Positions 33,218 to 42,099 of a DNA stretch of 45,793 nt are shown here, one piece after another. The stretch is from an uncultured Eubacteriales bacterium (GTDB lineage Bacteria; Bacillota; Clostridia; Oscillospirales; CAG-272). Position 1 is the first letter of the stretch, and every line of letters begins with the position of its first letter. The DNA lies in NCBI GenBank assembly GCA_934446065.1, contig CAKSDP010000016.1:1-45793 (forward strand), written 5' to 3'. The translations under genes were made by a program, and so were the position numbers. The notes beneath the pieces were generated by a model. That model ran no database searches. It had not been told where the DNA came from and saw only the letters and a program-made list of their open reading frames with translations.

Positions 33218-34144
33218 TCAGCCGAGAATTTCGCGTTTTGTTGCGATGAGCTGCTCGATGAACGCGCAGTCAAGCTTTGTAAGCGTGTAGTCGCGGCGGC
33301 GGATAAGCATATCCTTGTAGATCCTGCGGTTTTCGCTGCATTTGCGCTGAACGAGACCGTACCTCCGGAGAAGCTCCTCCGGTATCGGTGCGACCCACAT
33401 GAACGTGCGCGGGTTGTGCTCAAGAATGTCGAACTGGCTTCCGCGCTCGAAAACGTATATCCTGCGGCGGACATTGTCGGGAAGCTCGGTCTTTCTTACC
33501 TCCGACACCGGCAGAGTCGGCACGAACGGGTCGGCGTGCGCGATCTCGAAGTGATCCGCGAGATCGGCGTAGGTTATGTCGTCGAGGGACGCAAGCGGGG
33601 AATTCTCGTTCATGACGAGTACGTATGAGAACTCCGTTATCATCTCGTATGACAGACCTTTTTCCTCAAGCATCAGCTTGTAGTATTTGTCGTAGTCCTC
33701 GGCGTATCGGATGATCCCGAGACGGTAGTCTTCCTGAAGAATATTGCTTATTGCGCGCGAGGCGTTGGTCTCGTTGTAGAAGATCTCCATCTCCGAGGCG
33801 CTGTCAAGCCCGGTCGTAAATCTGGCAAATGCCTCAGCGATATAGCTTGCACGCGGCACCGAGATCGAGAAACGCTTCTTTACGGAGTGTCCCTTTTTGA
33901 ATGTTTCCTCGACCGCGTCCACCTGCTTCAGTATGTTTTTGGCGTAGCTCATGAATATCTCGCCTTCGGGCGTGAGTGTCATTCCTTTGGCGCTGCGCTC
34001 GAATATTTTTACGTCAAGCGATGCTTCAAGCTCTTTTATCGCGCGGCTGAGGTTCGGCTGACCGATGATAAGGCGCTCTGCTGCTTTATTGATCGAGCCG
34101 GTCTCGGCAACCTCGACTGCGTATTTCATATGGAGAAGATTCAT
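33218..34144 (-). CDS. LysR-family transcriptional regulator
   Basis: A 308-residue regulator. The winged helix-turn-helix is at 1-60 (MKYAVEVAETGSINKAAERLIIGQPNLSRAIKELE), the linker helix at about 60-88, and the effector-binding domain at 90-300 (FSISVPRASYIAEAF, LGIIRYAEDYDKYY). Such proteins usually bind near -65 and often control divergent or neighbouring genes. The TATCGATATA element sits near -68 at the adh, nfn and mdh promoters, so this regulator is a candidate binder (inference). It heads a three-gene operon. A weak TATACT -10 lies at 34201-34206. Confidence 0.9.
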   Translation of the reverse strand: MNLLHMKYAVEVAETGSINKAAERLIIGQPNLSRAIKELEASLDVKIFERSAKGMTLTPEGEIFMSYAKNILKQVDAVEETFKKGHSVKKRFSISVPRASYIAEAFARFTTGLDSASEMEIFYNETNASRAISNILQEDYRLGIIRYAEDYDKYYKLMLEEKGLSYEMITEFSYVLVMNENSPLASLDDITYADLADHFEIAHADPFVPTLPVSEVRKTELPDNVRRRIYVFERGSQFDILEHNPRTFMWVAPIPEELLRRYGLVQRKCSENRRIYKDMLIRRRDYTLTKLDCAFIEQLIATKREILG

Positions 34145-34274
34145 ACGGATCGCTCCCTTTCAAACATATTCAAAATTTGCATAGCCTACTTGCAGATAAT
34201 AGTATATCACAAAATAACAATAAAATCTACGGTGCTATAATAATATAGATGAAAAATAGATAAAAAAGATCGAA

Positions 34275-34328
34275 AAAAGCCGGAAAAACAAAAAAGCAGA
34301 TCGACATATTAGACATATGCCGATCTGC
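34275..34328 (-). terminator. Terminator of the Rnf-glycosylation operon
   Basis: GCAGATCG (34296-34303) pairs with CGATCTGC (34321-34328), and inner CATAT/ATATG extends the stem. On the minus strand it is followed by TTTTTTGTTTTTC. It lies just past the kinase gene. Confidence 0.85.
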
Positions 34329-34350
34329 AACGATATTAGACGAATGCGGA

Positions 34351-35022
34351 TTATGCTTTGCCCGAGACCTCGTCGATCGCGCGGATCACCTCGTTCTGCA
34401 TTCGCTCGAGACCTTCGTCCCCCGAGATCGTGCGTGCGCCGTAGAGCTGTGCGATCTTGTCATACAGTGGCTCGCGTATCTCGAGATACAGCGGGTCCGG
34501 AACATCATCCTTGCGCGACAGGCATACGTTGATCGGGGTCTTTATGTATATTATGAGGTCGGGTTTCGGCGCCCGCCGCCACTTTTTCTCGATTGTTCGG
34601 CGCATATACTCTTCGCCGAGGCCGAGATTTGCGGCGTATGTCACCGCGTTATCGTATATGTATCGGTCAATGAGCAGGGTCGTGCCGAGCGCGTGCTTCA
34701 GGGTCACGTTCCAGAATATCTGCGCTCTGAATTCGAGCGTCGTCATTGCGGAGAATATCTTGTATCCGATACCGCGATCGGCGTTCTTTCTCATTTTTTC
34801 GAGATATGTGCGATAGTCCGCCTTGTAGGGATCGCTGTCCTTCTTCATAAATAGGCGTTTGCCTATTTTGATCGGGATATGCATAAGCTTGATAACATAA
34901 GCAGCGCGAACGGTGCGGACCTTGACCCCGCGTGATCGGAGAACGCTTTCCGCGTGGGCGACAGCGGTGGATTTTCCCGAACCGTCAAGCCCGATAAAGC
35001 ATATTATGGGGGCGCGTTTCAC
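34351..35022 (-). CDS. Thymidylate kinase-like P-loop kinase
   Basis: A 223-residue protein with Walker A FIGLDGSGKST (residues 9-19 from the chosen start) and DRYIYDNAVTYA, where thymidylate kinases have the DR motif. The start is GTG 35022: its GTGA overlaps the upstream stop by four bases and AGGAGG is nine bases away. It is longer than a housekeeping TMP kinase, and the central region (ADYRTYLEKMRKNADRG) is unlike it. Proteins of this kind often accompany cell-surface glycan genes. The substrate is unknown. Confidence 0.75.
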   Translation of the reverse strand: MKRAPIICFIGLDGSGKSTAVAHAESVLRSRGVKVRTVRAAYVIKLMHIPIKIGKRLFMKKDSDPYKADYRTYLEKMRKNADRGIGYKIFSAMTTLEFRAQIFWNVTLKHALGTTLLIDRYIYDNAVTYAANLGLGEEYMRRTIEKKWRRAPKPDLIIYIKTPINVCLSRKDDVPDPLYLEIREPLYDKIAQLYGARTISGDEGLERMQNEVIRAIDEVSGKA

Positions 35023-35993
35023 CGTTTTCGCACCTCCTTTGCTATAACACCGAGCATCTCGTCGGCGCAGGCTTCCCACGATGCGGGGGATGTTAGATGT
35101 GATGCGTATGATTTTGCCGATGCGGCAAGATTGACGGCGGATTCAAGATCGGCGCTGCCGTCGAACACGGTGAGCGATCCCGCAGCGGAGCCGATCGACG
35201 ATAACCCCTCTATTCCGCGGAAGCATACGGCAGGTGTGCCGCAGGAAAGTGATTCCATCACCGAAAGCGGTACACTTATTACGAAATTCTGATCGACGGT
35301 CGGGAACAGGTACACGTCCGCCATGCGGTACACCTCCTCGATGTGCTCAAGGTAGCCGGTGAGGATCTTTACGCCGCCTGCCTCAAGGGAAGAGCGCACG
35401 TCCTCACTCGGGAACATACCGCTTGCAACTATAAGTCTCTCAAAGCGATCGGCGGGGAGACGCAGAAATGCTTCAAGTCCGCGCCCCGATGAGATGTGAC
35501 CGACATGAATCACGAGCGGTAGCTCGGACGAAACGGAGTATTTTTCGCGAAGGCGCAGGATCTCGCTGTGGTCGGCGGGAGGTGAGAACTTGTCGGTGTC
35601 GATCCCGACAGACAGTGGGTATACCTCGCCGCCGAGTGCGGCGATCTCATGACCGTCGGCGGGAGTTATCGCGAAATAACGGATACGGCGGACGGCATCG
35701 CCGAGAACCTCGGCGAATCGTTTCTCCGGCGGCTGAACGAGGACGAAGTACACATTGCGGCATATCATGCGTACGTATTTTGCAAGAACGGCGGTCTTAT
35801 CTGTCCCGCGTGCGAAGATTACCGCAGCGTCGGCGCCGATTGAGTTTTTCAGGCACACAAGCGGCGATGACAGCGGCGACAGCCTTATTCGATTTGCGCC
35901 GTCGGCGGCAATGCACGAGGTTATGTGCGTCGCGATATTGCGCATTCCCTCGTTGTGCGTGCCGTTTTGGGTACTGATGATGTTCAGCGTCAT
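35019..35993 (-). CDS. Glycosyltransferase, GT4-like
   Basis: A 324-residue GT-B-fold enzyme. The C-terminal donor-binding half shows LPLVIHVGHISSGRGLEAFL, MADVYLFPTVDQNFVISVPLSVMESLSCGTPAVCF, the usual GT4 acidic/Pro region with E-x7-E-like spacing. The N-terminal acceptor domain is less recognisable. The acceptor is unknown. It follows the radical SAM gene by 12 bases and overlaps the kinase gene by four. Confidence 0.82.
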   Translation of the reverse strand: MTLNIISTQNGTHNEGMRNIATHITSCIAADGANRIRLSPLSSPLVCLKNSIGADAAVIFARGTDKTAVLAKYVRMICRNVYFVLVQPPEKRFAEVLGDAVRRIRYFAITPADGHEIAALGGEVYPLSVGIDTDKFSPPADHSEILRLREKYSVSSELPLVIHVGHISSGRGLEAFLRLPADRFERLIVASGMFPSEDVRSSLEAGGVKILTGYLEHIEEVYRMADVYLFPTVDQNFVISVPLSVMESLSCGTPAVCFRGIEGLSSIGSAAGSLTVFDGSADLESAVNLAASAKSYASHLTSPASWEACADEMLGVIAKEVRKR

Positions 35994-36005
35994 ATGTTCC
36001 CCCGA

Positions 36006-37469
36006 TCAGTTTTTGGAAAACAGTGATTTTTTGAGTCTGCCGAACGCTTTCAGCGAGCGTCGCATATCCTCGGGATCGCGTAGACCCATCGCGAGCCTGT
36101 GCATAATGTACCACGGTCTGAGGTAGTATTTCTTCCGCGCGGCGGCACAGAACGAGACAAGCTCCTCGGACGTCAGCTCGGGTGTCGAGATAACGCAGTT
36201 CAGCGTGCCGTCCTCCTTGCAGTAATCGTCATATGTGCCGGTGATGTATCCGTTTTCCTTCGCCCATGCGTAAGCCTCGGTTCCGGGATAGGGGATCAGC
36301 GGGAAGAACTGTGCCGTGTCCGTCTTGAATCTCAGCGCGGCGGCGAGCGTCTCGCGCATTGTCTCGTGGGTCTCGCCCCGGTTTCCGACCATGTAGCACG
36401 CGTGCACCATAAGCCCGGCGCGGCGTGCGTTCTTTATGTAGTTCTCGATCTGGGCTACGGTAGTGCCTTTTTTTATGTTGTTCAATATTTCCTGGCTTAC
36501 GCTTTCAATGCCCGGAATTATCAGGTGACAGCCTGCCTTTCGCATCAGAACCATCGTGTCATAGTCGAGATTTACGCGCGCATTGCACAGCCACCGTATC
36601 TTTTTCGATATACCGCGCTCGATCAGCATCCGGCATATTTCTTCGGTACGGCGCTTGTTTGCGGTGAAGGTGTCGTCCTCGATCACGATCTCCTTCACGT
36701 TTTTCATGTTTTCAACTATGTATTCAAACTCCGCAACAACATTTTCCGGTGAGCGCAGACGGTACTTGTGCCCGTGCATCGTCTGCGGATAAACGCAGAA
36801 ATTGCAGTGCGCGGGACATCCGCGTCCCGTGAAGATCTGAATTGACGGGTACGCTGCCGCAGTGAATACGTAATCGGTAACGTTCAGTCGACGGTTTATA
36901 AAATCCGCCGCGAACGGGATATCATCAAGGTCTTCGATCGGCTCGGCGTCGGAATTGTTTATGATCTCACCGTCACGGCGGAACGAAAGCCCCCGCACAT
37001 CGGACAGCGGGGCATTGTCGCGAAGCGCCTTCGCGAGGTCGCGCACGATGTAGTCGTACTCGCGCCGCGCGATGCCGTCTATCTTTTCCGACATCGCCAG
37101 CGTCTCATCCACCGTTGCCGACGGATGTGTTCCGACGAGAAGTACGAACGCGTCGGGGTATTTCTCCTTCAGCGCCGCGCCGAAGCGGACGTCGCTTGTG
37201 ATCGACGGCGTGCTTGTGTCAAGCACGAACAGCCGGGCATCGGCGGACTTTTCTCGGACCCGCGCCATCGTGCGCACAAGATTAAGCTCCCACGCGCAAG
37301 CGTCGATGAAGTCAACGTCAAATCCCTCGCGCTCGCAGACGGCGGCGGCATAGATGAGCCACAGCGGGTAGTAGAGGATCCTGCTGTGGCCGATGCAGGG
37401 ACTGCGCGATTCACGCGAGAAGCGTCCGTATTCGGTTTTGAACGGAGGATTTATAAAACAGATCTTCAT
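36006..37469 (-). CDS. B12-binding-domain radical SAM protein
   Basis: The protein has 487 residues. The N-terminal cobalamin-binding-like domain (1 to about 150) includes ICFINPPFKTEYG, GFDVDFIDAC and PDAFVLLVGTHPSATVDE. The radical SAM barrel has the cluster motif GRGCPAHCNFC, VVAEFEYIVENM and GRGETHETM-like segments. Members modify lipids, antibiotics or sugars by methylation and related chemistry. Flanking glycosyltransferases suggest a glycan or glycolipid substrate. It overlaps the GT2 gene by an ATGA. Confidence 0.87.
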   Translation of the reverse strand: MKICFINPPFKTEYGRFSRESRSPCIGHSRILYYPLWLIYAAAVCEREGFDVDFIDACAWELNLVRTMARVREKSADARLFVLDTSTPSITSDVRFGAALKEKYPDAFVLLVGTHPSATVDETLAMSEKIDGIARREYDYIVRDLAKALRDNAPLSDVRGLSFRRDGEIINNSDAEPIEDLDDIPFAADFINRRLNVTDYVFTAAAYPSIQIFTGRGCPAHCNFCVYPQTMHGHKYRLRSPENVVAEFEYIVENMKNVKEIVIEDDTFTANKRRTEEICRMLIERGISKKIRWLCNARVNLDYDTMVLMRKAGCHLIIPGIESVSQEILNNIKKGTTVAQIENYIKNARRAGLMVHACYMVGNRGETHETMRETLAAALRFKTDTAQFFPLIPYPGTEAYAWAKENGYITGTYDDYCKEDGTLNCVISTPELTSEELVSFCAAARKKYYLRPWYIMHRLAMGLRDPEDMRRSLKAFGRLKKSLFSKN

Positions 37470-38254
37470 TTTGAAATCTCCATGTTATCCGCGCGGGAAT
37501 CTTTGATGCCCTTGTATTTTTTCATGCCGTTGAGCGTGTATATCGGCATATAGAAAAGCGATCGCAGAACGCCGAGACCGATGTGTCGGTACACGCGGTA
37601 CTGCATTACGGCGGAGTGAAGCTTGTTTGACGATTTTGAACCATCGGACAGCCTGTATATGAGAAGCGCTTCGTCGATACCGCGCGCAGGCGTGCCGGCC
37701 CGCAGGATCTCGAGCCACACGGCGTAATCCTCGTGCATTCCGTCGTACATGAACGGGTGAGCGAGAAGAATCTCGCGCCGCGCCATAACGGAGGAGCAGG
37801 AGATGATGTTCTGCCGCAGGAGTCGCTTAAAATCCACCGTTTCCGGAACGTGAAGCGTGTATGTGTACGGCGCCCCGTCTGACGAGATGAACGACGATGC
37901 CGTGAAGAATATCGGGCATTCGGGATGCTCATTTGCGAGCGCGAGCTGAAGCGCCAGCTTGTCCGGCTTCCACATATCATCGCTGTCGAGGAATGCCACA
38001 TATTCGCCAGTTGCCGCCGCCACGCCGGAATTGCGCGTGGCAGAGACGCCGGAGTTCCTCTCGTTCTGCATGAACCGTATGCGCCCGTCGGACTCCGCCA
38101 TAGCGCGGCAGATGTCCGCAGTGCCGTCGTTCGAGCAGTCGTCGATCACTATTATCTCTATACCCCGTTCGGACTGATTCGCGGCGGATGCGACCGCATC
38201 ACGGACGAACCGTTCGGCGTTGTATGCCGGGATTATTACGCTTACCTTCGGCAA
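37466..38254 (-). CDS. Glycosyltransferase family 2
   Basis: A 262-residue GT-A enzyme: KVSVIIPAYNAERFVRDAV, IEIIVIDDCSNDGT, NSGVSATRNSGVAAATGEYVAFLDSDDMW with the DxD-type metal site. The start is TTG 38254, six bases from AGGAGG; frames reaching 38317 would run into rnfB. It begins 11 bases after the rnfB stop, so it is expected to be on the Rnf transcript. The sugar and acceptor are unknown. Confidence 0.85.
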   Translation of the reverse strand: MPKVSVIIPAYNAERFVRDAVASAANQSERGIEIIVIDDCSNDGTADICRAMAESDGRIRFMQNERNSGVSATRNSGVAAATGEYVAFLDSDDMWKPDKLALQLALANEHPECPIFFTASSFISSDGAPYTYTLHVPETVDFKRLLRQNIISCSSVMARREILLAHPFMYDGMHEDYAVWLEILRAGTPARGIDEALLIYRLSDGSKSSNKLHSAVMQYRVYRHIGLGVLRSLFYMPIYTLNGMKKYKGIKDSRADNMEISK

Positions 38255-38265
38255 TTGATACCTCC

Positions 38266-39084
38266 TCAGGCGCGACCGGACATGATATCCGACGATTTTA
38301 TGATCTTGCGCGGACATTTGTCGCTACACTTGCCGCATCCGGTGCATTTTGAGTAGTCGATGTGGGCGACAAAATCGTCAACACTGATCGCGTCGGAGTC
38401 ACACGCCTTTTCGCACAGGCGGCAGCTGATGCATCCGACATCGCAGTTGCGGCGGGTGGTCTTTCCGTCGTCAACCGAGCGGCAACCGACAAAATAGCGG
38501 CTCTCAAACGGAACAAGCTCGATCAGCCCCTTCGGACAGGCGGAAACACACATTCCGCACGCGCGGCAGAGATCGTAGTCCACAATGGCGACGCCGTCGC
38601 GGACGCTTATTGCGCCGAATTTGCAGCTTCGGGTGCAGGTGCCGAGCCCGATGCAGCCGTTCGGACACAGCTTGTCACCGCCGCCGAGCGTCACAGCCGA
38701 CAGGCAGTCGGATATGCCGCTGTATATGTACTTTTTCTTTGATGCTTCGGACGTTCCGGAGCACATTACCTGCGCTCTCATCCGCACGGAATGTCCGGCT
38801 TCGACGCCGAGGATGCGGCAGATCTCGTCCACCGCCGCGCTGTCCGCAGCCGCACAGCCTGACGGCGCTGCACGACCTTCGACGAGCGCTTCCGCGAACG
38901 CGGAGCAGCCCGCAAACCCGCATCCGCCGCAGTTTGCACCAGGCAGATTTGAGCGAACGGCATCAATTCTCGGATCGGTTTTGACCGCGAACGCACGCGA
39001 CGCTGCGGCGAGCATTGCACCCATGAGCGCTCCGAGCCCGACAAAAACCCCCGCCGTGACGGCAATCTCGCGAATTATTTCCAC
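38266..39084 (-). CDS. rnfB: Rnf complex subunit RnfB
   Basis: A 272-residue ferredoxin-accepting subunit. One N-terminal membrane segment (VTAGVFVGLGALMGAMLAA) is followed by the CGGCGFAGC 4Fe-4S domain. Four further clusters follow: CPNGCIGLGTCTRSC, CRACGMCVSACP, CDVGCISCRLCEKAC and CTGCGKCSDKCP, like the polyferredoxin RnfB of acetogens. The start is GTG 39084. It is last of the six rnf genes. Confidence 0.94.
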   Translation of the reverse strand: MEIIREIAVTAGVFVGLGALMGAMLAAASRAFAVKTDPRIDAVRSNLPGANCGGCGFAGCSAFAEALVEGRAAPSGCAAADSAAVDEICRILGVEAGHSVRMRAQVMCSGTSEASKKKYIYSGISDCLSAVTLGGGDKLCPNGCIGLGTCTRSCKFGAISVRDGVAIVDYDLCRACGMCVSACPKGLIELVPFESRYFVGCRSVDDGKTTRRNCDVGCISCRLCEKACDSDAISVDDFVAHIDYSKCTGCGKCSDKCPRKIIKSSDIMSGRA

Positions 39085-39124
39085 AGATAATCACGCCTTT
39101 CTTGTAAGGTGCCGCACAAGCGGA

Positions 39125-39706
39125 TCAGTTGAAGCTGATTCCGGAGAAACCGGAGAATGCCATTGCAACAAGGCACGCCGCAATGAGCAGTATGCCCATC
39201 CCGCGGAATGCTTCCGGCGGCTCGGCGAATTTGAGCTTTTCGCGCACGCCGGCGAAGATCACGATGGCGAGTGTGAATCCGACGGCGGCGGAGAAGCCGA
39301 GCAGCACGCCGGACACAAAGTTATAGTTTCGCTCAACCATGAGCAGCGCTGCGCCGAGCACGGCACAGTTTGTCGTGATCAGGGGCAGGTATATTCCGAG
39401 GGCGCTGTACAGCGTCGGGACAAACCTGCGCATGAACATCTCGATGAACTGCACAAGCGATGCGATCACGAGGATGAATGCGACGGTTCTGAGATAGTCA
39501 AGCCCGAGAGGGGCGAGAACAAAATGATAGACGAGGTATGTGACGGCGTTTGATACGGTCATGACGAACGTGACCGCCATACCCATGCCGAGCGCGGTCG
39601 AGGGATCGTCGGAAACACCGAGAAACGGGCATATGCCGTAGAATTTTGAGAAGATGAAGTTCTCCGTGAGGATCGCCGCGAGCATTATGAGAAGTACGTT
39701 AGTCAT
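39125..39706 (-). CDS. rnfA: Rnf complex subunit RnfA
   Basis: A 193-residue integral membrane subunit with six predicted helices. Family motifs: ENFIFSKFYGICPFLGVS with the Cys implicated in the intramembrane 2Fe-2S site shared with RnfE, and LITTNCAVLGAAL with the second Cys. GGAGG precedes the ATG, which overlaps the rnfE stop by 8 bases. Confidence 0.95.
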   Translation of the reverse strand: MTNVLLIMLAAILTENFIFSKFYGICPFLGVSDDPSTALGMGMAVTFVMTVSNAVTYLVYHFVLAPLGLDYLRTVAFILVIASLVQFIEMFMRRFVPTLYSALGIYLPLITTNCAVLGAALLMVERNYNFVSGVLLGFSAAVGFTLAIVIFAGVREKLKFAEPPEAFRGMGILLIAACLVAMAFSGFSGISFN

Positions 39707-40361
39707 CGGCTGCCTCCTTTTCAGCTGTGCTGCCCGAAGCCTTCTTCGACGCGCGCCGTCTCAGGTAGTTGAAAAGCGCCACGAGAAATCCAAGCGTCAG
39801 AAATGCTCCGGGCGGAAGTATGAACAGATTTGCGGGACGGTACCAGTCGCCGAGAATGCGGATGCCGCCGCTTCCGTCGGCGGATGCGAACAGGACGCCC
39901 GTTCCGAGAAGCTCGCGCACGAACGCTATCGCGATCAGCGCAAGCGTGTAGCCGATCCCCATAGCGATGCCGTCAACGACGGAGCGCAGGGGAGGATTCT
40001 TCGACGCAAACGCCTCGGCGCGTGCAAGAATTATGCAGTTCACCACGATCAGCGGGATGAACAGACCGAGCGACGAGTTGATCGCAGGGAAGTATGCCTT
40101 TATCAGAAGCTCGACTGCCGTGACAAACGCCGATATTATTACGATATATGCCGCAATGCGCACCTGCTCCGGTATAAGGCGGCGCAGAAGCGAGATGAAC
40201 AGATTTGAGAAAACGAGCACGACCGTGAATGCGATGCCCATGCCGACGGCATTGGTCACGGATGTTGTAACCGCGAGCGCGGAGCACATTCCGAGAAACT
40301 GCACGAATATCGGGTTCTGATCAATTATGCCTTCTTTAAGCTGGCGTATGTAGCCGCTCAT
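39699..40361 (-). CDS. rnfE: Rnf complex subunit RnfE
   Basis: A 220-residue integral membrane subunit paralogous to RnfA: NPIFVQFLGMCSALAVTTSV and LIVVNCIILARAEAFA carry the paired Cys. The C-terminal tail is Lys/Arg-rich and cytoplasmic. ATG 40361 is chosen because AAGGAGG is six bases upstream; a longer frame overlaps rnfG without a site. Confidence 0.95.
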   Translation of the reverse strand: MSGYIRQLKEGIIDQNPIFVQFLGMCSALAVTTSVTNAVGMGIAFTVVLVFSNLFISLLRRLIPEQVRIAAYIVIISAFVTAVELLIKAYFPAINSSLGLFIPLIVVNCIILARAEAFASKNPPLRSVVDGIAMGIGYTLALIAIAFVRELLGTGVLFASADGSGGIRILGDWYRPANLFILPPGAFLTLGFLVALFNYLRRRASKKASGSTAEKEAADD

Positions 40362-40371
40362 ATGTGCCTCC

Positions 40372-42099
40372 TTACTCGTCCGCAGCAGCGGATTCTGTTT
40401 CAAGGGTTGATTCGGGTTCGGTCGTCAGAGTTTCAAACTCCGACGTGTCCTCCTCGTAATCAGCGTTGATGTTGAAGTTTTCGGGATTCGGGTTTTCAAC
40501 GATATTTTCGGGAGGATAATCCACCTTGTCAACGCGCGGCGACAGCTCGGTAACAATGTCCTCGGGCGGCGCCGTTTCGGGTGCCGTTGGAACTACCGGT
40601 GCCTCTGTCTCGGGCACGGTCGTGACGACGACCTCACCGCGAACGTAAGGCTCGACCGCAAGACCGCGCGTCGCGGCGATCGACTCAAGGTCGAGCAGCG
40701 ATGACGTGACGGATGAGACGCCGGAGATCACAGCCCTCGAGCTGATGCTCGCACCCGAGATCACTTCGATGTCCTCGCCTGCCGTGAGAGCGCCGCTCTT
40801 TCCGGTAAAGCGGGAGAGGAACGAATCTGCGCCGACCTTTGAGCCGAGACCGGGAGTCTCGGACATCGAGATCACACGGACGCCGACGACCTCGCCGGAC
40901 GAGCTTACGCCGACCATTAGATCAATTGCACCGCCGAAACCTGACGGCGAAACGGAGGCGGCGTACCCGCGAAGCGCGCCGTCCTTGGTTACAAGATAAA
41001 CGTCGGACAGGGCCTCGTTTGCAAATTCGGTGTGATCGAGCTTTTCCACGGCGACACTGCTGTCGAATATCGACGTGACGGAGCTCAGCGCTGCTGCCTC
41101 TGCGGCAGATGCGATCTTGTCGGATGTGAAATAATTGACTGCGGCAAGCAGGATCGCCGCTGCGGCGCATATCGCCGTAAGCGTTACGATAAGCCGTGCG
41201 GGCGACGCTGCTGCGGAAGTGCTGCCCTTCTGCTTTTTCTCTGCTTTTTCCAGCTTTTTCTTGACTTTTTCGGTTTTCGCCGGCTTTTCGATTTTCGGCT
41301 TCTTCGGCTTTGCCGTTTTTTCAGCTTTTTCCTTTTTGACCTTGACTTCCGCTTTCTTTTCGATTTTTTCGACTTTTGCGGGTTTTTCTTTCTTCGGCTT
41401 TTTCTCTTTCGGAGTGTTTATCTTCTCTTTTTTGCTCTGCTTTTCGGGTTTCTTCTCAGTAACCGTGTTTACAGGCTCGGATTCCGGCTCGGGAGCAGCT
41501 GTCTCCGGAGTCGGTGAAGAAACGCTTGCAGCAGCACTCTCGAAATTTTCGGCAGATGCCGTGGTTTCGGCTTTCGCCTTCTTTTTTTTGCTTTTCTTGC
41601 TCTTTTTCGACTTTGCGGGTGTGCTTTTTTCGTCTGACGAGTTTTGCGCTATCTCCGCAGAGACTGCTTCCGCCGGGGTATCCTCGACAATTCCGAAGTC
41701 CGGCAGCGTTTCTGCAGCGTCGGTCGCGTCGGCAGTATTATCATCTGCTGCATCTTCTGCGCTTTGGCTCGATTTCGGAAAATTGCGCCATTGTTCGGCA
41801 TTTGCTGAAGCATTTTCCGCAACTGCCGAAGTGCTTGAACTCTTCACTTCGGGTATCACGATCGGGGCGTCGTCCTCGTTGGGAACGTCGCTTGAGTCGT
41901 TTCCCTCGGATGATGTCGAAAAATCATTGTCAGCGAACGGCGAAAGGAAGCCGTCGCCTGCGGTGTCGGAGATTTGGGCGTTGCCTGCGGTGCCGTCCGC
42001 GTCTTCGGCAGGGTCGTCGATGTCTTCCTTCACTCCCCCGAAATTCATCATAAGCTGTTCGAGAGAGTCGTTTTCGTCTTTTCTTTTTTTATCATCCAT
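40372..42099 (-). CDS. rnfG: Rnf complex subunit RnfG with very long charged N-terminal extension
   Basis: A usual RnfG has about 200 residues; this one has 575. Residues 1 to about 155 are acidic and Ser/Ala-rich. Residues 155 to about 295 are a Lys-rich low-complexity run (repeated KKEK, KPKK, EKPAK). One membrane helix (RLIVTLTAICAAAAILLAAV) comes next, then the FMN-binding domain with GYAASVSPSGFGG, SMSETPGLGSKV and VISGASISS. An acidic tail of about 100 residues with TEAP/TAPE repeats ends the protein. The flavinylation motif is usually SGAT; here it is SGAS. ATG 42099 follows GGAGG. The extension would lie in the cytoplasm, on the RnfB/C side. Confidence 0.92.
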   Translation of the reverse strand: MDDKKRKDENDSLEQLMMNFGGVKEDIDDPAEDADGTAGNAQISDTAGDGFLSPFADNDFSTSSEGNDSSDVPNEDDAPIVIPEVKSSSTSAVAENASANAEQWRNFPKSSQSAEDAADDNTADATDAAETLPDFGIVEDTPAEAVSAEIAQNSSDEKSTPAKSKKSKKSKKKKAKAETTASAENFESAAASVSSPTPETAAPEPESEPVNTVTEKKPEKQSKKEKINTPKEKKPKKEKPAKVEKIEKKAEVKVKKEKAEKTAKPKKPKIEKPAKTEKVKKKLEKAEKKQKGSTSAAASPARLIVTLTAICAAAAILLAAVNYFTSDKIASAAEAAALSSVTSIFDSSVAVEKLDHTEFANEALSDVYLVTKDGALRGYAASVSPSGFGGAIDLMVGVSSSGEVVGVRVISMSETPGLGSKVGADSFLSRFTGKSGALTAGEDIEVISGASISSRAVISGVSSVTSSLLDLESIAATRGLAVEPYVRGEVVVTTVPETEAPVVPTAPETAPPEDIVTELSPRVDKVDYPPENIVENPNPENFNINADYEEDTSEFETLTTEPESTLETESAAADE

